A DNA stretch of 15,999 nt from an uncultured Fusobacterium sp. (GTDB taxonomy: Bacteria > Fusobacteriota > Fusobacteriia > Fusobacteriales > Fusobacteriaceae): NCBI GenBank assembly GCA_900545035.1, contig UQXM01000023.1, forward strand, positions 1 to 15,999. The letters run 5' to 3'. The notes under the pieces were generated by a model, which searched no databases, was not told the DNA's origin, and saw only the letters and a list, made by a program, of their open reading frames with translations. Of the stretch, positions 1-6,598 are shown piece by piece. The number at the start of each line of letters is the position of its first letter. Positions within the stretch are counted from its first letter, which is position 1. The translations under genes were made by a program, and so were the position numbers.

Positions 1-44
1 CCCTGCTTGTAAGGCAGGTGCTCTCCCAACTGAGCTATGCGACC
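1..44 (-). tRNA. tRNA-Val (anticodon UAC), 5' part only
   Basis: The minus strand reads a tRNA 5' half: acceptor strand GGTCGCA (38-44), TA at tRNA positions 8-9, a D arm starting GCTC and closing GAGC, then an anticodon arm CCTGC / loop CTTACAA / GCAGG. The seven-base loop puts TAC at anticodon positions 34-36, which reads GUA valine codons. The variable loop, T arm and 3' acceptor strand lie before base 1, so the gene is cut by the window edge. Its 5' end lies about 4 nt after the expected start of the promoter at 55-83. Confidence 0.92.
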
Positions 45-54
45 TACATCAATT

Positions 55-83
55 AGTATACTAAAATTTAATTTTTTTTGCAA
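55..83 (-). promoter_or_regulatory. sigma70-type promoter for tRNA-Val
   Basis: On the minus strand a -35 box TTGCAA (78-83) is followed by exactly 17 nt and a -10 box TATACT (55-60). Transcription would start near 48, only a few bases before the mature tRNA 5' end at 44, as is common for tRNA promoters. The 65-nt gap between holB and the tRNA holds this promoter and homopolymeric A/T tracts. I see no convincing hairpin terminator for holB there, so the upstream operon might read into the tRNA. Confidence 0.72.
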
Positions 84-109
84 GTACTTTTTTTATTTTT
101 TTTTAATTT

Positions 110-1024
110 TTAAATTTCATTTATAAATACTTTTAAAAGAAGTTTAAGATTTACAGGCATTTTAATCATATTTTTTATGCTTATAAGGTTTTGAAGTCTC
201 TCATAATCTCTCACCATATGGCAGATATATCCGCAAAGTTCCTGTATTAAAATTCTATCGCCGTCTGCTGCAAAATTTATATTTTCTGCAAAACTTATTT
301 TATCAATCTCATTTATATATTTTCTGTTTTTATAGAAATCTCTGAGAGCTTTGTAAATTTTTATTTTATTCTCAATAACAGGCTCTTCAAAATAATTTTT
401 TATAAAATTCCCTATTTCATTGTAAGACTCTCCTTGAAAAAGATCTATTTCAGTTTGTTTATACTCTGCTATCTCTTTTCCTCTTCCCAGAAAAAAATCA
501 TACTCTTCACGGGAAACTCCCAGCTCTTCAGCACTTCTGTTTTTTATTTTCAAAAATATGCTTCTTGATTTTATTGTAGGAAGAATATTAAGATTATTGG
601 CTGTAAGTATAAAAAAATCTCCTTTTTCAGGTTCTTCTATAAGTTTTAAAAGAGCATTGGCAGATTCTTTTTTCAGCTTTTCAACATCACGGAGAATAAA
701 TATCCTGTTCCCTCCCTCATATGAAGCTGTGGAAGCTCTGTAAGCAAGTTCACGGATTCTGTCTATTTTTATTCCGCTCAAATCCTCGTATATTTCCAAA
801 TCTCCATGAGTCAGGCTATCCATTCTTTTACAGCTGCTGCACACTCCGCAGAAATCATTTTCTGCATTTTCACATGTAAGAGCTTTGGCATAGGCAAGGG
901 CAAACTCCATTACAAGCTCTCTGTCCTCGCCGTAAAAAATATATGTTCCCTGCTCTCTCCCGCTTTTCAGCTCATTTATTAAAAAACTTTTTGCCTCTTC
1001 ATTGGAAATAATATCTTTAAACAT
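110..1024 (-). CDS. holB: DNA polymerase III delta' subunit (HolB-like clamp-loader subunit)
   Basis: 304 residues. In the replisome delta' is the mostly rigid stator of the clamp loader, working with delta and tau/gamma to open the beta sliding clamp. The sequence shows the family's AAA+ layout: a degenerate nucleotide-binding loop around residues 31-38 (YGEDRELV, not a working P-loop, as expected for delta'), zinc-ligand cysteines at C51, C59, C62 and C65, and the conserved ANALLKLIEEP segment at 122-132. The sensor/arginine-finger region IKSRS sits at 151-155, where many homologues have SRC. The C-terminal half is poorly conserved, as usual for the collar domain. It is the last gene of the operon, with one base between the mreB stop and this ATG. 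The start has a GA-rich but not strong ribosome site. Confidence 0.9.
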   Translation of the reverse strand: MFKDIISNEEAKSFLINELKSGREQGTYIFYGEDRELVMEFALAYAKALTCENAENDFCGVCSSCKRMDSLTHGDLEIYEDLSGIKIDRIRELAYRASTASYEGGNRIFILRDVEKLKKESANALLKLIEEPEKGDFFILTANNLNILPTIKSRSIFLKIKNRSAEELGVSREEYDFFLGRGKEIAEYKQTEIDLFQGESYNEIGNFIKNYFEEPVIENKIKIYKALRDFYKNRKYINEIDKISFAENINFAADGDRILIQELCGYICHMVRDYERLQNLISIKNMIKMPVNLKLLLKVFINEI

Positions 1025-1025
1025 A

Positions 1026-2057
1026 CTATCTTTCTGCTTTCTCTATTTTCTTTAATACTTTCAGCTGATCCATTGCCATTCCTGCTCCGATTACCACACT
1101 CAGAAGAGGATTTTCTGCAAGTCTTACACTAAGATGAGTGTGCTGAGATAAAAGTACAGGGAAATTTCTGATAAGAGAACCTCCTCCTGCCATCACTATT
1201 CCTCTGTCTACTATATCTGCTGCCAGTTCAGGAGGAGTTTTTTCAAGCACTTCTTTTACACACATTACAATTTCCATAAGAGAGTCGGAAATAGCTTCTC
1301 TTACTTCTTCAGATGTAATTGTTATAGATTTTGGAAGTCCCATTATCAAATCTCTTCCTTTTACAACAATGCTTTCTTCTTCCTCAAGAGGAATAGCAGT
1401 ACCTATTTTTATTTTAATCTCTTCTGCTGTTTTGTCCCCAATTAAAAGATTGTGAGTTTTTTTGATATATTTTATTATATCCATATCAAAATTATTGCTG
1501 GCTGTTCTTATTGTTTTGCTGACAACAGTTCCTCCGAAAGAGATTACTGCAACATCGGTAGAACCTCCTCCGATATCAACTATCATATTTCCGGTAGGAG
1601 CAGATATATCTATCCCTGCTCCAAGGGCTGCGGCTCTTGCTTCTTCTATAAGATAAGCTCTTTTTGCTCCGGCTGAAAGTGCTGCTTCAAGGACTGCTCT
1701 TTTTTCCACACCTGTTACATCAATGGGAACACATATCATTACATCAGGCATAAAAACTGTATTTCCAAAAACTTTTTTTATGAAATATTTTATCATAGCT
1801 TCCGTAACATCATAATCAGCTATTACTCCCTCACTCAAAGGTTTTATAGCAACAATGGAATCGGGAGTTTTTCCTATCATCTCTTTTGCTTCATTTCCAA
1901 CTGCCAAAACTTTTCTTGTTTCTTTTTCAACAGCAACAACAGAAGGTTCGTTCAAAACTATTTTTTTGTGTTTTTTACTGTAAACAAGAGTATTTGCTGT
2001 ACCAAGGTCTATTCCTATTCCTTTTCCTGATCCAAAATTAAAATTAAATAATCCCAT
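1026..2057 (-). CDS. mreB: Rod shape-determining protein MreB
   Basis: 343 residues from the ATG at 2057. This bacterial actin homologue forms membrane-bound filaments that guide peptidoglycan synthesis. Visible motifs are the first phosphate loop DLGTANT (residues 17-23), the second phosphate motif DIGGGSTD, and the adenosine motif AGGGSLI near the C-terminus. A short aromatic N-terminus (MGLFNFNFG) is typical of MreB and may touch the membrane. An in-frame ATG exists at 2075, but it overlaps the Shine-Dalgarno sequence GGAGAGG. That element lies about 9 nt before the ATG at 2057 and fits that start better. The gene start overlaps the mrnC stop by 14 nt, suggesting translational coupling. 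A rod or fusiform cell shape fits the presence of MreB. Confidence 0.95.
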   Translation of the reverse strand: MGLFNFNFGSGKGIGIDLGTANTLVYSKKHKKIVLNEPSVVAVEKETRKVLAVGNEAKEMIGKTPDSIVAIKPLSEGVIADYDVTEAMIKYFIKKVFGNTVFMPDVMICVPIDVTGVEKRAVLEAALSAGAKRAYLIEEARAAALGAGIDISAPTGNMIVDIGGGSTDVAVISFGGTVVSKTIRTASNNFDMDIIKYIKKTHNLLIGDKTAEEIKIKIGTAIPLEEEESIVVKGRDLIMGLPKSITITSEEVREAISDSLMEIVMCVKEVLEKTPPELAADIVDRGIVMAGGGSLIRNFPVLLSQHTHLSVRLAENPLLSVVIGAGMAMDQLKVLKKIEKAER

Positions 2058-2442
2058 GCTGTTTTTCCTCTCCATTCAGATTTGTTTTTATTATCTCTTT
2101 TATTTTTTCAATATTTCCGTCTATATACAAAGCTCCTATATATGCTTCAAATCCTGTGGCTTCTCTATATTCCGCAACAGAACATGATTTTGGAAAAGTT
2201 TTTATATTTCCGTTTTTACTTCTGTTTATAAGAAGTTTGTACTTTTCATCCACATCATCTATTATCTCTTTTAAAATTCTGCTCTGAGTTTTTGCATTTA
2301 CACATTGAACAACATGCTTGTTAAGATTTCTTATATTATATCCTTTGAGAATAAAATACTCTCTCACATATAGTTCCCACACAGAATCTCCCAGATACGC
2401 AAGGACAACTCCGCTGGTTTCTCTCAAATCTATAGGGACCAT
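2044..2442 (-). CDS. mrnC: Mini-ribonuclease III (23S rRNA maturation)
   Basis: 132 residues. Mini-III is an RNase III catalytic domain without a double-stranded RNA-binding domain; in Bacillus subtilis it trims 23S rRNA precursor ends. The first catalytic motif is LAYLGDSVWELYVREY, with the expected catalytic Asp at residue 19. The second is YREATGFEAYIGALY around residues 92-106, containing the acidic residue of the active site (E99). The length matches the family. It overlaps the cysS stop by 13 nt and its own stop lies inside the start of mreB, so all three are probably co-translated. The cysS-mrnC order is the one known from Firmicutes, which supports the assignment. An AAAGGA element sits about 11 nt upstream of the ATG. 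Confidence 0.92.
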   Translation of the reverse strand: MVPIDLRETSGVVLAYLGDSVWELYVREYFILKGYNIRNLNKHVVQCVNAKTQSRILKEIIDDVDEKYKLLINRSKNGNIKTFPKSCSVAEYREATGFEAYIGALYIDGNIEKIKEIIKTNLNGEEKQHGII

Positions 2443-3854
2443 GTAGTTTTATCCTTTCCGTCTTTTATTTTTATTCCCAATTCTCCGAGTCTGTCTCTGA
2501 TTTTATCAGACAGTGCCCAATTTTTTTCAGCTCTGGCATCTCTTCTCAGCTCAAGAATAAATTCCACAAGCTCTGATGTAAGGTTTCCTATATTTTCTTC
2601 GTTTTTAAGCTGCACTCCAAGAACTTCTTCCATTATCATTCTGATATATGTTTCTGCCGCTGCAAGATTTTTCATTCCCTCTTCAGATACTTTTTCTGTG
2701 TCAGCATATTTATTTACCTCTTTTACAAGTTCAAATATTGCTCCAAGTCCCTGAGCTGTGTTAAAATCTTCGTCCATTGCAGCTATAAATTTTTCTTTTG
2801 TTTCTTCAAGGAAAGTTTTCAGTCCCTCAAGATTATCTCCGTTTTCAGCAGGTTTTTCCGCAAGTTTTTCTTTTATTCTAAGAACAGCATTATCTATTCT
2901 TTCAAGTCCTGCTTTACTTTGATTTAATTCATTATCGGAAAAATCAATCGGTTTTCTGTAATGAGAACTTAAAACGAAAAATCTTATTACTCTTCCCTCA
3001 TAATGCTCAAGTACCTCTCTTAAAAGGAAAAAGTTTCCAAGAGATTTTGACATCTTTTCTCCGTTTACATTTATATATCCGTTATGCATCCAATATCTTG
3101 CATATTCTCCGTGGCTGCTGCATCTTGACTGAGCTATTTCGTTCTCATGGTGAGGGAAAATCAAATCCTGTCCTCCCCCATGAATATCAAATGTATCCCC
3201 AAGATATTTGCTTGACATTGCAGAACATTCTATATGCCATCCCGGTCTTCCTTTTCCCCAAGGAGAATCCCAACTTGGTTCTCCCTCTTTGGCTTTTTTC
3301 CAAAGAGCAAAATCAACAGGAGAACGCTTTATATCATTCACTTCTATTCTTGCTCCGGCTTTTAAGTTTTCTATATTTTGTCCTGAAAGACATCCATAAT
3401 CATCTTTGTCTTTCTCCACTTCAAAATATACATCTCCGTCAGCTTCATAAGCATAACCGTTTTCTATAAGATTTTTTATTATCTTTATCATGTCTCCGAT
3501 ATGTTCTGTGGCTCTCGGTCTTATCATTCCCTCTTCTTTAAGATTTACTTTTTTTGTATCTTCAAAATATGCTGATATATATTTATGAGCAATCTCTTTA
3601 AGAGTTACACCCTCCTGATTTGCTCTGGCTATCATCTTGTCGTCCACATCTGTAAAGTTTTGAACATATGTAACTTTGTACCCTCTGTATTCAAAATATC
3701 TTCTTACAGTATCAAAAAATATTGCAGGACGGGCATTACCTATATGTATATAGTTGTATACTGTCGGTCCGCATACATACATTGAAATCTCATTTTCTTT
3801 TAATGGTTTCAGCTCTTCCACTTTTTTCGTCATTGTATTGTATACTCTTATCAT
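2430..3854 (-). CDS. cysS: Cysteine--tRNA ligase
   Basis: 474 residues, full length for this class I synthetase, which charges tRNA-Cys with cysteine. The HIGH-type signature is HIGN at residues 37-40 and the KMSKS loop is at 267-271. The zinc site that selects cysteine is intact: C28, C210, H235 (in FPHHENE) and E239, matching the C28/C209/H234/E238 set known from E. coli. The WHIECS and HGGGQDL segments are classic for the family. The C-terminal part (from about residue 310) is the helical tRNA-binding region and ends with the GIKIKD segment. A strong ribosome site GGGAGG (3861-3866) lies 6 nt before the ATG. The gap to the upstream gene is 17 nt, so it is within the operon. Confidence 0.97.
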   Translation of the reverse strand: MIRVYNTMTKKVEELKPLKENEISMYVCGPTVYNYIHIGNARPAIFFDTVRRYFEYRGYKVTYVQNFTDVDDKMIARANQEGVTLKEIAHKYISAYFEDTKKVNLKEEGMIRPRATEHIGDMIKIIKNLIENGYAYEADGDVYFEVEKDKDDYGCLSGQNIENLKAGARIEVNDIKRSPVDFALWKKAKEGEPSWDSPWGKGRPGWHIECSAMSSKYLGDTFDIHGGGQDLIFPHHENEIAQSRCSSHGEYARYWMHNGYINVNGEKMSKSLGNFFLLREVLEHYEGRVIRFFVLSSHYRKPIDFSDNELNQSKAGLERIDNAVLRIKEKLAEKPAENGDNLEGLKTFLEETKEKFIAAMDEDFNTAQGLGAIFELVKEVNKYADTEKVSEEGMKNLAAAETYIRMIMEEVLGVQLKNEENIGNLTSELVEFILELRRDARAEKNWALSDKIRDRLGELGIKIKDGKDKTTWSL

Positions 3855-3871
3855 GGCTTTCCTCCCAATGT

Positions 3872-5056
3872 TTAAATTTCTTCAATAAGTTCTATTTCTG
3901 CTTTTAATCTAAGACTGTCAGGCTCATAAAAACCGTCAGCTTCTATTTTTCCGTAATATGTTTTAATTTTTCCAGAGAAAAATTGATTAGGTGTCAGTTC
4001 TTTTTTGTTTTCAACAGGTATGAAAGTATCGTCTCCTATACAGATATACATATTTCCCTCTCTGTCTTTTTCTACATTTATATCTTTGTCATCTTTAAAA
4101 TATTCAACATATTTTTCAGCATCAGCTGTATTTTTCATTCCCAAAAGATAGTTTCCGTTTTCAATATCCGCTACCATTTCTCCGTTAAGCTGTGAAAATA
4201 TATCAGCAGACCCTTTTATAAACAAATCCTGAATAATATTTATCTGTCTGCTTCCGTGAGATACAGCAACAGCTCTCAAAATAAATGTATCAAGTATTTT
4301 TAAATCTGTTGTTGATAAATATATTCTGTTTTCATCAATATATTTGTTAAGTCTTCTTTCTGCAGGCTGACTGCTCAAATCTTTTATAATAGAATTATCA
4401 CCATATACAGAGCCGTCAAGAATAATTTTATTTCCCTCTGTATTTCCCGAAAGCACCACTCTGTCAATTCCCAAAAGTCTTTCTCTCTCCTGATTGAAAA
4501 TAAGAGTTCCAAGGTCGCTGTCAGCTCTCTCATTTATAATATCCACAACTTTCAGACTTTTTTTGCTGTTTCCGTGAATAATTCTGTTAATACTGTCAAT
4601 ATCGTTCCCTATAAAGAACAAACCTCTGTATGCTTTAAGGTATATCTCTTCATCAGGTGAAACTCCTGCTTCTTTTTTCACTTCATCTTTCAGCTGATAA
4701 AAATAATCATCTCTGTAATTAAAAAAATCTTTCAGTTTTAAAATCATAAGAGGATAATATTTTCCTGTATCAATTATCCCTACGGTTTTTATATTTCCGC
4801 TATAAATTCTACTCTGGGATAAAAGATAAATACTTTGTACTTTTTCAAGAAGTTCTTTTTCTTTAATATTTTCTATCCCTAAAATTTTTTCAAATTTTTC
4901 TATTTTTTCATTATTTAAATTTTTATTGCTGTAAATAAATGTTGTTCTGTCAGTTATAAATTCATCCGGTGAAATTTTATAGGAAAATTCAAAAGCTAAA
5001 ACAACTGCTGCAGCCAGTGCTGCCAGTGAAACAATCACTCCTATTAATTTTTTCAT
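3872..5056 (-). CDS. Exported or membrane-anchored protein of unknown function
   Basis: 394 residues from the ATG at 5056. I do not recognise the family. An in-frame ATG 39 nt upstream is less likely: AGGAGG (5061-5066) lies 4 nt before the 5056 start, and the longer form would overlap the nitrilase-like gene. The N-terminus is MKKLIGVIVSLAALAAAVVLAF, a charged start and one hydrophobic stretch (about residues 3-22). There is no lipobox cysteine, so it is either a signal peptide or a single N-terminal anchor, with the rest outside the cytoplasmic membrane. The remainder is a mixed, charged, apparently globular domain rich in Ile, Asp and Lys, with no obvious active-site motif, repeats or further membrane segments. 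Its position between a nitrilase-fold gene and cysS does not suggest a clear job. Confidence 0.8.
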   Translation of the reverse strand: MKKLIGVIVSLAALAAAVVLAFEFSYKISPDEFITDRTTFIYSNKNLNNEKIEKFEKILGIENIKEKELLEKVQSIYLLSQSRIYSGNIKTVGIIDTGKYYPLMILKLKDFFNYRDDYFYQLKDEVKKEAGVSPDEEIYLKAYRGLFFIGNDIDSINRIIHGNSKKSLKVVDIINERADSDLGTLIFNQERERLLGIDRVVLSGNTEGNKIILDGSVYGDNSIIKDLSSQPAERRLNKYIDENRIYLSTTDLKILDTFILRAVAVSHGSRQINIIQDLFIKGSADIFSQLNGEMVADIENGNYLLGMKNTADAEKYVEYFKDDKDINVEKDREGNMYICIGDDTFIPVENKKELTPNQFFSGKIKTYYGKIEADGFYEPDSLRLKAEIELIEEI

Positions 5057-5078
5057 TAATCCTCCTGACTTAAATAAC

Positions 5079-5888
5079 CTAATTTTTCTCTGCAAGTTTT
5101 TCTATTTCTCTTTTTATAACTTCCAGATTATTTTCTCTGTCAAAAGATGAACTGTATGCAGCTCTTCTTGTATCATTTAAATCTATATTTATTATACTTA
5201 ATTTTTCTGTAAATTGCTCCATTTTTTCTATAATTTTTCCGTAAGGAGATACTGCAAATGAACTTCCTGCAAAAACCACATTGTCCTCTGTTCCTATTCT
5301 GTTTACAACTATATTAAAGTTGTTGTTGTATAAAGAACTGTTTACAGCTCCTGCTTCATAAACAGATTTTTCTTTTTTGGCAGCTGCCTCTTCATTTACA
5401 AGACTGAAAACAACATCTGCATTTTGTATTCCCAAAATTCCCTGTACCATAGGATTTGCTCCCTCTTCTCCAAGAACTATTGCAAAATTTCCATGTCTGC
5501 TCTCAAAAGTCTGTATCTCTTTTCCTCTTGTAAAATATCTTGATTCACTTCCTCCATGTCCGTTCGAAAAAAATACTTTTCTGTGTTTTCCTATTATTTT
5601 TCCGTCCTCAAGACAATATCCTGTATTGTAAAGTTTTCCTTTTTCAGCTTCCACAGCTCCGAAAACTATTGTTATTTTACGACTGAATTCCATAAATTTT
5701 TCAGGTATTTCACATATTCCCACATCAAAAACAGCATCCTCCAAAAGACTTCCTGTGATTGAAAGTTCGGGGAAAACTATTGTATCTGCTTCATTTTTTA
5801 TTGCTTTTTCTATATTCTCTTCCATTTTTTTCAGATTTTTTTCCACATCTGCAAGATATGGTTTCATTTGAGAAATTGCTACTTTCAT
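5079..5888 (-). CDS. Nitrilase-superfamily protein lacking the catalytic cysteine
   Basis: 269 residues, the usual length of a stand-alone carbon-nitrogen hydrolase domain. The Glu motif FPELSITG places the expected catalytic Glu at E41. KHRKVFF gives K104 as the likely catalytic Lys, followed 13 residues later by RYF as in the branch related to the glutaminase domain of NAD synthetase. At the third site, where active members have ICED or ICYD, this protein has VLGEEGANP: G140 replaces the nucleophilic Cys, and the codon is GGA. Downstream scaffold motifs (NADVVFSLVNEEA, NNNFNIVVNRIG, FAGSSFAVSPYGK) remain intact, so the reading frame is under selection rather than decayed. It probably binds a ligand or partner, or uses other chemistry, rather than acting as an amidase. 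AGGAGG lies 10 nt before the ATG, and the start overlaps the ispD stop as TAATG. Confidence 0.85.
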   Translation of the reverse strand: MKVAISQMKPYLADVEKNLKKMEENIEKAIKNEADTIVFPELSITGSLLEDAVFDVGICEIPEKFMEFSRKITIVFGAVEAEKGKLYNTGYCLEDGKIIGKHRKVFFSNGHGGSESRYFTRGKEIQTFESRHGNFAIVLGEEGANPMVQGILGIQNADVVFSLVNEEAAAKKEKSVYEAGAVNSSLYNNNFNIVVNRIGTEDNVVFAGSSFAVSPYGKIIEKMEQFTEKLSIINIDLNDTRRAAYSSSFDRENNLEVIKREIEKLAEKN

Positions 5889-6598
5889 TAAATTTTATCC
5901 TCCTGCTCCAGAAAATTTAAGTCTTCTTTTGTTGTTATCTTTATATTTCCATAATCTCCCTGAAAAATTTTTACTTTTCCTCCATATCTTTCCACAAGAG
6001 ATGAATCATCTGTTCCCATAAATCCTTCTTCCTTTGCTTTTTCATAAGCATCTATAAGAACTTCTCCTCTGAACACCTGAGGTGTCTGAGCTGCTGCAAG
6101 TCCTTTTCTTGCAGGAGTGGAAATTATTATTCCGTTTTCATCAACAATTTTTATTGTATCTTTTACAGGCACTCCCGTAACAAGTCCGTCAATTTTATTA
6201 TTGTTCATAAGCTCATTGAAAGTTCCCTCAATATATTCATCTTTCAGAAAAGGTCTTGCTCCGTCATGCACTGCTATCACAGAATTTCTGCTGCAAAGTT
6301 TCAAGGCATTGTAAACAGAATCCTGTCTTTCGGCTCCTCCGAGAATTACTTTTCCTTGTGCTTTTGTTATTCTAAATTTATCACACAAATAAATAATTTC
6401 CTGAATATATTCTTTTGGTGCTGTAACTATTATATCAGTTATAAAATCTGAGTGCTGAGCTTTTTCAAGCACATGAACAAAAATCGGTCTGCCCTTGTAA
6501 GATATAAACTGCTTTGGATAATTTAAACCCATTCTTTTCCCAGAGCCTCCCGCCGCAACAATAAGAGTATATCTTATTTCAGAGTTACTACCGAACAT
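5888..6598 (-). CDS. ispD: 2-C-methyl-D-erythritol 4-phosphate cytidylyltransferase
   Basis: 236 residues from the ATG at 6598. IspD transfers CMP from CTP to methylerythritol phosphate, the third step of the non-mevalonate isoprenoid pathway, in the cytoplasm. The nucleotide-binding loop AAGGSGKRMG (residues 15-24) and K29 in YPKQF carry the basic catalytic residues. VLGGAERQDSV, the metal-site region HDGARP, VPVKDTIK, RKGLAAAQTPQVF and GTDDSSLVE are all present. A longer in-frame start at 6652 would add 18 basic residues encoded inside mutS2. The 6598 start matches the family N-terminus, has a purine-rich AAGGAGAAGGTGG region upstream, and overlaps mutS2 by 25 nt. The partner genes ispE and ispF are not nearby. 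Confidence 0.93.
   Translation of the reverse strand: MFGSNSEIRYTLIVAAGGSGKRMGLNYPKQFISYKGRPIFVHVLEKAQHSDFITDIIVTAPKEYIQEIIYLCDKFRITKAQGKVILGGAERQDSVYNALKLCSRNSVIAVHDGARPFLKDEYIEGTFNELMNNNKIDGLVTGVPVKDTIKIVDENGIIISTPARKGLAAAQTPQVFRGEVLIDAYEKAKEEGFMGTDDSSLVERYGGKVKIFQGDYGNIKITTKEDLNFLEQEDKI

Noticed and set aside
1..44. tRNA-linked genomic island boundary
   Set aside because: No integrase, attachment-site duplication or phage gene is seen, and the neighbouring genes are core functions.
2055..2075. Longer MreB start at 2075
   Set aside because: That ATG overlaps the GGAGAGG ribosome site serving the ATG at 2057, and the extra six residues do not match the family N-terminus.
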